DNA from: Rubrivivax sp.
Lineage (GTDB): Bacteria; Pseudomonadota; Gammaproteobacteria; Burkholderiales; Burkholderiaceae_C
Assembly: GCA_027490215.1 (NCBI GenBank)
Contig: JAIXYO010000046.1
Location: 124,001 to 188,000, forward strand
DNA length: 64,000 nt
Direction of reading: 5' to 3'
The notes beneath the pieces are model-generated. The model was not told where the DNA came from. It did no database searches and saw only the letters and a program-made list of their open reading frames with translations. Within the stretch, counting starts at the first letter, position 1; each line of letters starts with the position of its first letter. Position numbers and translations under genes: made by a program. Shown one piece after another: positions 1 through 10,610 of the stretch.

Positions 1-549
1 GACAAGCAGAACGCGACGATGCGGGTCGAGTTTCCGGTGCCGCTGTCCGACAACGATGCCGATTACGCTGCGCTGTCGATGGCGAACTACCTGCTCGGTT
101 CTGGCGGTAACTCGCGGTTGTGGCGACGCATCCGCGAGACCGAAGGCTTGTCGTACGACGTGCGCAGTTGGATCGAATGGAACGACACCGAACCGCATTC
201 CGCGTGGTCGGCCACGGCGATCTTCGCGCCACAGAACCAGCCCAAGGTGGAGGCGGCGTTCCGCGAGGAACTGGCACGAGCGCTGAAAGACGGATTCACG
301 GCGAAGGAGCTCTCCGAAGGCCAGCGAGGCCTGCTGAACTACCGCCGGCTGACGCGTGCCCGGGATGCCGCAGTGGCCGCCGGCATCGCCAACAACCTGC
401 ACATTGGCCGCACTTTTGCGCGCTCTGCGCAGGTCGATGCAGAACTGCAGGCGCTGACGGTCGAGCAGGTCAACGCCGCCTTGCGCAAGTACCTGTCACC
501 AGACCGATTCGTCTACGGCTTCGCAGGAGACTTCAAGACGAAGCCTTGA
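1..549 (+). CDS. M16-family (pitrilysin-like) zinc peptidase, C-terminal fragment
   Basis: The frame is open from the first base, so the start lies outside the window and only the last 182 residues are seen. The segment LLGSGGNSRLWRRIRE (about residues 26-41 of the visible part) followed by a strand reading SYDVRSWIEW is the usual pattern of an M16 peptidase unit, where a Gly-rich loop precedes the helix ending in an Arg-Glu pair. No HxxEH zinc motif is visible, so this is the C-terminal, non-catalytic unit of a longer protein, probably periplasmic as in most proteobacterial relatives. Its stop overlaps the 3' end of the convergent acyltransferase gene by 17 bases. Family assignment is from pattern; substrate unknown. 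Confidence 0.8.
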   Translation, partial: DKQNATMRVEFPVPLSDNDADYAALSMANYLLGSGGNSRLWRRIRETEGLSYDVRSWIEWNDTEPHSAWSATAIFAPQNQPKVEAAFREELARALKDGFTAKELSEGQRGLLNYRRLTRARDAAVAAGIANNLHIGRTFARSAQVDAELQALTVEQVNAALRKYLSPDRFVYGFAGDFKTKP

Positions 550-1690
550 ACGGCAGGCGGTCGTTCAGTTCATCGACGTACTGGGCGACGCCTGCGCCTT
601 CCTGCTGCAGGAAGTTGGCCACAGCTTCGGCGAACTGAGGGTGCGCCAACCAGTGCGCTGATTGGGTCTGCACGGGCAGCAGGCCTCGAGCCATCTTGTG
701 CTCGCCCTGTGCCCCGCCTTCGAAGCGTTGGTAGCCCTGGGCGATGCACCATGACAGGGGTTGGTAGTAGCAGGCGTCGAAGTGCAGGCAACTGACAGCT
801 TCGGTGGCACCCCAGTAGCGGCCGAAGGCATGGCCTTTGGCAGGATCAATGCCGATCAACGACGCTGCGATCCGCTCGCCATCACGGCGGGCGATGAAGA
901 GAAGCCAGTTCTCGGGCATCGTCTGCGCCATCCGTGCAAAGAAGTCGCGCGTCAGGTACGGCGTCGAGCGGTGCATCTGATAGGTCAGGGTGTAGCAGCG
1001 GTAGAAGTAGTCCCAGTCGGCCTCGGTGATGGCCGTACCTTCCAGGGTGTCGAATGTGACTCCCGCATCCGTCACACGCCGCCTTTCCTGCTGGATCTTC
1101 TTGCGTTTTTCACGCTGCAGGTTGGCCAGGAAGTCGGCAAAGTCGGCGTATGGCTGCGGCTCTCGGTTGGTCCAGTGGAACTGGACGGTAGTGCGCATCA
1201 TCCAGCCGGCTTCGCGCGCTGCAGCGCTGTCGGCTTCGTCGAGGAAGAGCAGATGCGCTGACGACAGCTCGGCCTGCGTGACCAGCTTTTGCATGCCCTT
1301 GAGCAGCGCCACGCGTGACGCTGCATCGCGAGCGAGCAGGCGCGGCCCGGGCACAGGTGTGAACGGCACCGCATCGAGCAGCTTCGGGTAGTAGTCCAGG
1401 CCATGGCGACGGTAGGCATCGGCCCACGCCCAGTCGAACACGTACTCGCCGTATGAGTGGGTCTTCATGTACAGCGGACAGGCTGCCACCAAGGTATCGT
1501 CTTCGTGCACCGACAGGAACTGTGGCTGCCAGCCTGTCTTGGCCACCGCGCTGCCGGACTCATGAAGCGCCAGCAGGTATTCATGGCGCATGAACGGCGT
1601 TGCGCTGGGCTGATCGGACAGAAGGGCATTCCAGTCTGCAGCCGCGATACCCGCAGGGTGGTCGTTCACCCGAATGACAGTATTCTTCAA
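533..1690 (-). CDS. FemAB/GNAT-like acyltransferase (DUF482 type)
   Basis: A 385-residue protein of the peptidogalycan biosynthesis/recognition type (FemAB_like, formerly DUF482). Supporting features are a basic helix QREKRKKIQQERRRV in mid-protein, then a strand-rich C-terminal acyltransferase half with YFYRCYTLTYQMHRSTPYLT, IAASLIGID and the conserved FEGGAQGEHKMARG near the end. Members are cytoplasmic and have no settled substrate; a role in cell-wall modification is only suggested by the fold. The open frame continues upstream to 2407 over nadE, but that part is a shadow. I place the start at a TTG (1690) preceded by AGAAGG; a GTG at 1669 is the alternative. It is divergent from nadE with 45 bases between them. 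Confidence 0.8.
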   Translation of the reverse strand: MKNTVIRVNDHPAGIAAADWNALLSDQPSATPFMRHEYLLALHESGSAVAKTGWQPQFLSVHEDDTLVAACPLYMKTHSYGEYVFDWAWADAYRRHGLDYYPKLLDAVPFTPVPGPRLLARDAASRVALLKGMQKLVTQAELSSAHLLFLDEADSAAAREAGWMMRTTVQFHWTNREPQPYADFADFLANLQREKRKKIQQERRRVTDAGVTFDTLEGTAITEADWDYFYRCYTLTYQMHRSTPYLTRDFFARMAQTMPENWLLFIARRDGERIAASLIGIDPAKGHAFGRYWGATEAVSCLHFDACYYQPLSWCIAQGYQRFEGGAQGEHKMARGLLPVQTQSAHWLAHPQFAEAVANFLQQEGAGVAQYVDELNDRLPFKASS

Positions 1691-1735
1691 CGCTGCTGTG
1701 CCTTCTGATCCCTGCCCTGTGCTTCTGCCTTCAAC

Positions 1736-3800
<2,065 letters not shown>

Positions 3801-3876
3801 CCCGTTCTTTGCCGTTGAAGCTGTCCCGCTCATCGCGGGCGCTTGGGCTATCGATGAATCTGCCGTTTTCTGCCTT

Positions 3877-4260
3877 TCAGGCAAGAAAACGGTGCCACAG
3901 GGCAGCGAGCCAGATGCTGCTGCACAGCACCAGCGATAGAAACACCGCTGCGCTCCCTAGGTCTTTCGCACGCTTGGACAACTCGTGCAGTTCGAATGAC
4001 ACGCGATCGATGGCCGCCTCGATGCCCGAATTGAGCAGTTCGACGATCAGCACCAAAATCACCGATCCGGCCAGCAATGCCACCTCGACCCAGGACTGGC
4101 CAAGCCAGAACGCGGTAGGCAACATCAGAACCGCGAGCCAGAACTCCTGCCTGAATGCACTTTCGCCTCGATAGGCTGCCCTCAGTCCTTCGATCGAATA
4201 GCCGGTGGCTCGCACCACGCGGTCGAGGCCGGTTCGGCCTTTGTAGCGGTTGGTCGTCAT
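3877..4260 (-). CDS. dgkA: Diacylglycerol kinase, prokaryotic type
   Basis: Small inner-membrane enzyme that phosphorylates diacylglycerol to phosphatidic acid, recycling lipid released during envelope synthesis. The 127 residues match the family length (E. coli 122). The start MTTNRYKGRTGL at 4260 puts GLRAAYRGESAFRQE at residues 25-39 and the signature VELLNSGIEAAIDR at 73-86, holding the catalytic/metal Glu residues E74 and E81 and D85. Three membrane segments are seen (about 41-56, 57-74, 98-118). An open frame continues upstream but would add a non-homologous tail. It is the last gene after the sigma/DUF3619/DUF3106/RDD series, 58 bases after the RDD gene. Confidence 0.95.
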   Translation of the reverse strand: MTTNRYKGRTGLDRVVRATGYSIEGLRAAYRGESAFRQEFWLAVLMLPTAFWLGQSWVEVALLAGSVILVLIVELLNSGIEAAIDRVSFELHELSKRAKDLGSAAVFLSLVLCSSIWLAALWHRFLA

Positions 4261-4318
4261 GCGCGGCGATTGTGCATGCGGACCGGCATGCGTCAGCGGG
4301 CCTGTGCCTGTGATTGGC

Positions 4319-4861
4319 TCAGGGCTTGCGACGAGGCTCGGGTTTGGCATCCACGAGCTGTGTGCCGCAGAGCACGTCATGCCAGAACTGGCGTTGCGGT
4401 TGAAGCAGTGCGAGCAGTGCGTAGCCGACCACGCCGACAGCGACGGCTGCCAGCGCATCCCACCGCGTCCAGTGGTTGATTGACGCGATCAATGCGGCCG
4501 GTGCGAACCATGCGCAACTGAGCAGGTAACGAGCCAGTGCACGAGGCTGGCTCAGCTTGTCACCGTTGATGGTGATCACGCGGATGTGCCAAGTCTGCAT
4601 CGGCAAAGTCTGCCCGCGCCGGGACCAGAAGTACGTGAAGTAGACACCGTAGAACACGAATGCGAAGAGGCGCAGTGCGGTCTCGCTTTGCAGCGGATGA
4701 GTCTGTCCTGTCAGAGCGACAAACAGGGCGCCAACTGCCCCGGGAATCAGTCCGATGCCGAACAGGATCATCCCCTCGTAGAGGAAGCAGGCCATGCGCC
4801 GCCGCAGGCTGGGCGCTGACAACGCCGTCGATGGCAGCGGATTCAGAAGACTGCTCGACAT
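4319..4861 (-). CDS. RDD-family integral membrane protein
   Basis: A 180-residue membrane protein with the RDD pattern: an early Arg-Arg (SLRRRMACFLYEGMILFG, about 18-35), the motif QTLPMQTWHIRV in the middle (about 84-95) and a final FWHDVLCGTQLVD (about 158-170). About four hydrophobic segments are visible. RDD proteins have been proposed as transporters or sodium/proton exchangers in some bacteria, but most, including this type, have no proven role. It begins 7 bases after the DUF3106 gene and is probably translated from the same mRNA as the ECF sigma factor, so it may be part of that regulon's membrane response. Confidence 0.85.
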   Translation of the reverse strand: MSSSLLNPLPSTALSAPSLRRRMACFLYEGMILFGIGLIPGAVGALFVALTGQTHPLQSETALRLFAFVFYGVYFTYFWSRRGQTLPMQTWHIRVITINGDKLSQPRALARYLLSCAWFAPAALIASINHWTRWDALAAVAVGVVGYALLALLQPQRQFWHDVLCGTQLVDAKPEPRRKP

Positions 4862-4868
4862 GACCGGG

Positions 4869-5726
4869 TCAGCGAGGGGTCATCGCTGGCGCCGATGCGC
4901 TGGCCGCGACCACCGCTGCGCCTTGCGGCCCGCGCTTGGGCAGCAGGGTCGAGGGGTCGACGAAACTGGGCGATGCAGTGATCTTCGGCAACCCTGCCTG
5001 CTGGTGCGCAGGCGGCGATGGGCGCTTCGAGATCAGTGTTGTCGTGGCTCCCCTAGGCGCCTGCACCAGTGTGGGTGCCACTGAACGGGCCTGTTGGCGG
5101 ACATCGGGTGGAACCACCACGTTGGATTTGGTTTGAACATCGCGGGCATCCGCAACACCTGTTGCAACAGCCTCTGCCCTGAGCTTCGAAGAAGTGCCTG
5201 TGGCTGCAGCAGGCGCTGCGCGCGCGGCAAATTCCTTCTTTTCTGCGTCGGGTAGTGCCTGATAGGCATCCCAGCGCGCTTGCCTGTTGGATGGGGCCAG
5301 TTGTTGCGCCTGCTTGAACTGCAGGCGCGCGGCGCCCCGTTGCTCTGGCGTCAGCGCGGCCCATTCGGTCATTCGCGCCTGGATGCGCTGGCGCTCATCA
5401 GCCGACTTGACGGGGAACTGGGCGACGACTTCCAGCCACTTCTGCTTATGGTCGGAACCGATGCTTCGCCACGCGTGTTCCAGTGGCTTCAGGGCCGCAC
5501 GTTGGCTAGGAGCCAGGCTGTCCCATGAGGGTGACCGTTCGGACTTGGCCGCAGTGACGCCGCCATTTGCTGCGACTGTGTGTGGCGCGGCCGTCCCAGC
5601 CCCCAGTGCCTGCTCGATGAAACAGCCTGCGATGACCAAGGATACCGAGGCAATTGCAAGCTGCCGACGAAGGGCCGGGCGTTCGGTCAGCGGTTCGAAA
5701 GCGCTCGCCATGCCTGCATCAGTCAC
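4869..5726 (-). CDS. DUF3106 exported protein
   Basis: A 285-residue protein. After a basic and hydrophobic N-terminus (RPALRRQLAIASVSLVIAGC) come repeated Trp-centred helices: WDSLAPSQRAALKPLEHAW, KWLEVVAQFP, RMTEWAALTPEQRGAARLQF and RQARWDAYQALP, the DUF3106 pattern, then a Pro/Ala-rich tail that is probably disordered. IAGC reads as a possible lipobox, so it may be a lipoprotein; otherwise an ordinary signal peptide could be cut after ALG. The frame starts at a GTG sharing GTGA with the DUF3619 stop, with an ATG five codons in (5711). The helical repeats resemble envelope-stress proteins of the CpxP/Spy kind only loosely; function unknown. Confidence 0.8.
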   Translation of the reverse strand: MTDAGMASAFEPLTERPALRRQLAIASVSLVIAGCFIEQALGAGTAAPHTVAANGGVTAAKSERSPSWDSLAPSQRAALKPLEHAWRSIGSDHKQKWLEVVAQFPVKSADERQRIQARMTEWAALTPEQRGAARLQFKQAQQLAPSNRQARWDAYQALPDAEKKEFAARAAPAAATGTSSKLRAEAVATGVADARDVQTKSNVVVPPDVRQQARSVAPTLVQAPRGATTTLISKRPSPPAHQQAGLPKITASPSFVDPSTLLPKRGPQGAAVVAASASAPAMTPR

Positions 5727-6172
5727 TCGCGTGACGTCTTCAAGTACTCGACAAACCCTGGGTCACTGTAGGCCTCGGGCGGCAAGTCATCCGATAACAA
5801 GGCGGTATCGACCTCGGCAGCGGCCGCAATCTGGTCTTGGATGTGGAAATGCTCGATCATGCCTAGACCGAGCAACAACGCCGCCAGAGGAACCAGCGCG
5901 GCCAGCGACGTCCACCACGACTTGCCTCTCGAACCGCCGCCGAACGACAACGTGGCAGCCGACGAATACCCAGCTGCCGCGGCATTCACATGCACCGCTG
6001 ACACTGTCTGGCGGTGAGCTGCCAAGGCTAACTGCCGCGCGTGGCGCAGGCGCTCGGTGACATCGTGTGGCAATTGCTCGGTACCCTCGCTCAGGCGAGC
6101 TGCCACCAGCAACCCGAAGCGCGACTCAAGCGTTGTCACCCGGTGGTCAGAAGAATGTTCAGTGGCATTCAC
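5723..6172 (-). CDS. DUF3619 membrane protein, candidate anti-sigma factor
   Basis: A 149-residue protein with a cytoplasmic N-terminal part (1-85, containing LPHDVTERLRHARQLALAAH), one membrane helix (about 87-106, WTSLAALVPLAALLLGLGMI) and a short periplasmic tail ending in the family hallmark LLSDDLPPEAYSDPGF. Its ATG overlaps the sigma-factor stop by 4 bases and its stop overlaps the DUF3106 start. Size, single-pass topology and coupling to an ECF sigma factor are those expected of an anti-sigma factor; that role is inference, since no recognised anti-sigma domain such as zinc-binding HxxxCxxC is visible. Confidence 0.82.
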   Translation of the reverse strand: MNATEHSSDHRVTTLESRFGLLVAARLSEGTEQLPHDVTERLRHARQLALAAHRQTVSAVHVNAAAAGYSSAATLSFGGGSRGKSWWTSLAALVPLAALLLGLGMIEHFHIQDQIAAAAEVDTALLSDDLPPEAYSDPGFVEYLKTSRE

Positions 6173-6735
6173 AGGGTAATTCCTTTCGCGTTCAGAGCCT
6201 TTGCGAGCGCATGCACCGCACGGGAACAGTGCGTCTTGACGCTTCCCTCTGAGCAGCCCATCACCAAGGCTGTTTCCGAGACATCGAGCTCTTCCCAGTA
6301 ACGCAGCAGAAACGCTTCTCGTTGACGAGCGGGCAGATCCGCGATCTGACTCTCGATCAAAGCAAAAACCTGGCCGCGCGAGACCACGTCCGAGGCACTT
6401 TCGGCAGATGCCTCGCCAGCGAATGCTTCCAGCACCTCAAGAATATCGAAATCCTCGTCGCCGCCGGCAGGCTCGAAGTCGGAAAAATTGCGAAAAAGTG
6501 CGCCCCGCACCTTCTGACGCCGGAACCAGTCCATCGTCGCATTCGACAGGATGCGCTGGAAGAGCGGAGGCAACTCGGCTGCTGGCCGGTCGGCATAGTT
6601 CTCGGCTAGCTTGATCATGGCGTCCTGCACCACATCCAGGGCAGCATCTTCGTCACGCACGGCAAAGACCGCCCGCTTGAAGGCGCGTTTCTCGACGCTC
6701 TTGAGAAAAGCAGACAGTTCTTGTTCGGAAGCCAA
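6169..6735 (-). CDS. ECF-type RNA polymerase sigma factor
   Basis: A 188-residue sigma-70 family protein with region 2 (FKRAVFAVRDEDAALDVVQD, about 19-38, and LPPLFQRILSNATMDWFRRQ, about 55-74) and region 4 (LPARQREAFLLRYWEELDVS, then MGCSEGSVKTHCSRA), with no region 1 or 3. It should direct RNA polymerase to a small promoter set. The open frame runs on to 6918, but family members begin at ASEQELS, so I choose the TTG at 6735, preceded by AAGAGG at 10 bases. Its stop overlaps the DUF3619 start. It is divergent from ilvI. Signal and targets are unknown; it may control its own operon. Confidence 0.9.
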   Translation of the reverse strand: MASEQELSAFLKSVEKRAFKRAVFAVRDEDAALDVVQDAMIKLAENYADRPAAELPPLFQRILSNATMDWFRRQKVRGALFRNFSDFEPAGGDEDFDILEVLEAFAGEASAESASDVVSRGQVFALIESQIADLPARQREAFLLRYWEELDVSETALVMGCSEGSVKTHCSRAVHALAKALNAKGITL

Positions 6736-6987
6736 GGCGAGGGCGCCTCTTGACGGGGCGGGGAAAAGGATTTGGAGTATCTCATCGCACCACCGTGGGG
6801 TGTCGGAGCAGATCCGCTCGGTGGGCGAGGGTGCCATAATGACGGGTTGCACAACAGATGGATCGCCGCTGTGGCTCTTGAACTGAGAGCCTCCTGAAGG
6901 TGATTCACCAGGCGCCACACCCGCTTCACAAGAGTGAGGAGAGGCGCACCGATGGTTTTTCGTTAGAGAAATTCACAGAGGTTCGAA

Positions 6988-8778
6988 ATGGACATGTCAG
7001 ACGCTGAAGTCAAGCGCGCCGCATTGGCGCCCTCCGCTGCGAACGCTGCCGCAGTCACCCCTCCCGCCGAGCCCAACGGCGCTGAAATCCTGGTTCGCTG
7101 CCTGCAGGCCGAGAACGTCAAGTTCCTCTGGGGTTATCCAGGTGGCGCGGTTTTGTACATCTACGACGCGCTTTACAAGCAGAACACCATCGAGCACGTT
7201 CTGGTGCGTCATGAGCAGGCCGCGGTCCATGCTGCCGACGGCTATGCCCGGGCCACCGGCGAGGTCGGCGTGGCGCTGGTCACTTCCGGTCCCGGCGTGA
7301 CGAATGCCATCACTGGCATCGCCACCGCCTACATGGACAGCATCCCGATGGTGATCATCACCGGGCAGGTGCCGACGCAGGCGATCGGACTCGATGCCTT
7401 CCAGGAATGCGATACGGTTGGGATCACCCGCCCGATCGTGAAGCACAACTTCCTGGTCAAGGATGTTCGCGAGCTGGCGATGACGTTGAAGAAGGCCTTC
7501 CACATCGCTCGCACCGGCCGGCCCGGCCCGGTTGTCGTCGACATCCCGAAGGACGTGTCGGTGAATTTGGCACCGTTTTCCTACCCTGCAACGCTGGAAA
7601 TGCGTTCGTACAGCCCGGTGCGCAAGGGGCATGCTGGCCAGATCCGCAAGGCGGTGCAATTGCTTCTGGCGTCGAAGCGGCCCTACATCTACAGCGGCGG
7701 CGGCGTGATTCTCGGCAACGCGTCCACCGAACTGCGTGAACTGGTGAATCTGCTGGGGTTCCCGTGTACCAACACGTTGATGGGACTCGGTGCTTATCCG
7801 TCCAGCGATCCAAAGTTCCTGGGCATGCTCGGCATGCACGGCACCTATGAAGCCAACATGACGATGCAGAACTGCGACGTTCTGCTGGCCGTTGGTGCTC
7901 GCTTCGATGACCGCGTGATCGGCAATCCAACGCACTTCGCCTCGGTGCAACGCAAGATCGTCCATGTCGACATTGATCCTTCCTCAATCTCGAAGCGCGT
8001 GAAGGTCGACATCCCGATCGTCGGGGACGTGAAGGAAGTGCTGCAAGAGCTGATTGCGCAGATCAAGGAAGCGCAGGCGCGCCCTGATGCCAATGCACTC
8101 GGGGCTTGGTGGTCGCAGATCGCGGAGTGGCGAAAGCAGGAGTGCCTGAATTACACCCACAGTGATGTCGTCATCAAGCCGCAGTACGTAATCGAGAAGC
8201 TCTGGGAGTTGACCAAGGACTCGGATTCGTACATCACGTCGGACGTTGGCCAGCACCAGATGTGGGCTGCGCAGTACTACCGCTTCGACGAGCCGCGCCG
8301 CTGGATCAACTCGGGTGGACTGGGCACGATGGGTGTCGGTTTGCCGTATGCGATGGGCATCAAGCTCGCCAAGCCGGACGCGGATGTTTTCTGCGTCACC
8401 GGCGAGGGCTCCATCCAGATGTGCATCCAGGAGTTGTCGACCTGCAAGCAGTACAACACGCCGGTCAAGGTGATCTCGCTTAACAACCGCTACCTCGGCA
8501 TGGTGCGGCAGTGGCAGCAACTCGACTACGGTGGCCGCTATTCGCATAGCTACATGGATGCGTTGCCTGACTTCGTCAAGCTGGCCGAGGCCTATGGCCA
8601 TGTGGGTCTGAAGGTCGAGAACCCCGCCGATGTGGAAGGCGCATTGCGCGAAGCCATCCGATTGAAGGATCGGACTGTGTTCCTCGACATCCGCACTGAC
8701 CAGGAAGAAAACGTCTGGCCGATGGTCAAGGCTGGCAAGGGCATCACCGAGATGTTGCTGGGCTCTGAAGACCTCTGA
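6988..8778 (+). CDS. ilvI: Acetolactate synthase, large (catalytic) subunit
   Basis: Condenses two pyruvates to acetolactate, or pyruvate plus 2-ketobutyrate to acetohydroxybutyrate, the first common step of valine, leucine and isoleucine synthesis, using thiamine diphosphate and FAD. In 596 residues, the N-terminal pyrimidine-binding domain has LVRHEQAAVHAADGYAR with catalytic Glu76, the centre holds the FAD domain, and the C-terminal pyrophosphate domain has VTGEGSIQMCIQEL followed by LNNRYLGM (the GDGS...NN motif, here GEGS). A 30-residue Ala/Pro-rich leader precedes the conserved core. It is first in ilvIHC. Symbol ilvB is also used for this gene. Confidence 0.97.
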   Translation: MDMSDAEVKRAALAPSAANAAAVTPPAEPNGAEILVRCLQAENVKFLWGYPGGAVLYIYDALYKQNTIEHVLVRHEQAAVHAADGYARATGEVGVALVTSGPGVTNAITGIATAYMDSIPMVIITGQVPTQAIGLDAFQECDTVGITRPIVKHNFLVKDVRELAMTLKKAFHIARTGRPGPVVVDIPKDVSVNLAPFSYPATLEMRSYSPVRKGHAGQIRKAVQLLLASKRPYIYSGGGVILGNASTELRELVNLLGFPCTNTLMGLGAYPSSDPKFLGMLGMHGTYEANMTMQNCDVLLAVGARFDDRVIGNPTHFASVQRKIVHVDIDPSSISKRVKVDIPIVGDVKEVLQELIAQIKEAQARPDANALGAWWSQIAEWRKQECLNYTHSDVVIKPQYVIEKLWELTKDSDSYITSDVGQHQMWAAQYYRFDEPRRWINSGGLGTMGVGLPYAMGIKLAKPDADVFCVTGEGSIQMCIQELSTCKQYNTPVKVISLNNRYLGMVRQWQQLDYGGRYSHSYMDALPDFVKLAEAYGHVGLKVENPADVEGALREAIRLKDRTVFLDIRTDQEENVWPMVKAGKGITEMLLGSEDL

Positions 8779-8788
8779 GGCGCTGAAC

Positions 8789-8831
8789 GGTGGTGTCAGA
8801 CCCGCGTTACCGCGCGGGTCGATACACCACC
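8789..8831 (+). promoter_or_regulatory. Long two-part hairpin between ilvI and ilvH
   Basis: An outer 8-bp stem (GGTGGTGT at 8789-8796 with ACACCACC at 8824-8831) and an inner 7-bp stem (ACCCGCG at 8800-8806 with CGCGGGT at 8813-8819) are separated by a small internal loop and capped by six bases. No T-run follows, so it is not an ordinary terminator. It lies 10 bases after the ilvI stop and about 130 before ilvH, where it could act in mRNA processing, stability or partial termination that sets the subunit ratio. Confidence 0.6.
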
Positions 8832-8961
8832 GAACGGGCTGACTTCACGCGGAGACCATCAACCACCCGTATCGAATCCGGACCCATTCACTTTTTCAGG
8901 CCGCACCCAGGGAGTCGGCGGTTACCGCCGCCGTCTACCCGAGAGTGGACAGACACTGCAC

Positions 8962-9453
8962 ATGAAACACATCATCGCCTTGCTGCTGGAGAACGAAGCC
9001 GGCGCGCTGTCGCGCGTGGTCGGGCTGTTCTCGGCTCGCGCATACAACATCGAAAGCCTGACGGTCGCGCCTACGGAGGATCCATCGCTGTCGCGCATGA
9101 CCATCGTTACCACCGGCTCCAGCGACGTAATCGAGCAGATCACTAAGCACTTGAATCGTCTGATCGAAGTGGTCAAGGTCGTTGATCTGACCGAAGGCGC
9201 CTACACCGAACGCGAGCTCATGCTGATCAAGGTGCGCGCGGTCGGCAAGGAACGCGACGAGATGATGCGCATGGCCGACATCTTCCGTGGCCGCATCATT
9301 GACGTGACCGAAAAGAGCTACACCATCGAATTGACGGGCGACTCGTCCAAGCTCGATGCATTCATCGAGGCCATCGACCGTGCCGCGATTCTCGAGACCG
9401 TGCGCACCGGTACCAGCGGGATCGGGCGCGGAGAGCGCATTCTGCGAGTTTGA
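8962..9453 (+). CDS. ilvH: Acetolactate synthase, small (regulatory) subunit
   Basis: A 163-residue regulatory partner of IlvI that stimulates it and confers feedback inhibition by valine. An ACT domain fills residues 3-77 (KHIIALLLENEAGALSRVVG, then YNIESLTVAP) and the second half has the conserved RELMLIKVRAVGKERDEMMR stretch and an ending TGTSGIGRGER typical of the family. The 183 bases between ilvI and ilvH hold the hairpin at 8789-8831 and no other gene; a weak open frame from 8790 there has no family features. ilvC follows 48 bases later. Confidence 0.97.
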   Translation: MKHIIALLLENEAGALSRVVGLFSARAYNIESLTVAPTEDPSLSRMTIVTTGSSDVIEQITKHLNRLIEVVKVVDLTEGAYTERELMLIKVRAVGKERDEMMRMADIFRGRIIDVTEKSYTIELTGDSSKLDAFIEAIDRAAILETVRTGTSGIGRGERILRV

Positions 9454-10518
<1,065 letters not shown>

Positions 10519-10555
10519 GTTGCAGACGGGCCGTGTGACCAACTGAAAGCCACGA

Positions 10556-10582
10556 GCCGCGAGGATCACCTCGCGGCTTTTT
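10556..10582 (+). terminator. Intrinsic terminator after ilvC
   Basis: A perfect 9-bp G+C-rich stem (GCCGCGAGG with CCTCGCGGC) with an ATCA loop is followed directly by TTTTT. It lies 37 bases after the ilvC stop. It also argues that the next gene, pssA, starts at the ATG at 10611 and not at the ATG at 10584, which abuts the T-run. Confidence 0.9.
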
Positions 10583-10610
10583 CATGTTCCCCTGCGGTAT
10601 CCTGCATCGA

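Noticed and set aside
3863-3892. Inverted repeat at the 3' end of dgkA between glnB and dgkA (CCGTTTTC...GAAAACGG)
   Set aside because: A stem is possible with one bulge, but it lies in the dgkA coding end and has no T-run on either side, so it is not called a terminator.
6839-6886. 15-residue open frame upstream of ilvI (ending LWLLN) as an ilv attenuator leader
   Set aside because: No run of Ile or Val codons, and the following sequence forms only weak stems (GGCGCC...GGCGC) before TTTTT. It remains possible but is not supported.
8790-9146. Open frame of 118 codons overlapping the ilvI-ilvH gap and ilvH
   Set aside because: It runs through the hairpin and then out of frame into ilvH, and its product has no recognisable feature.
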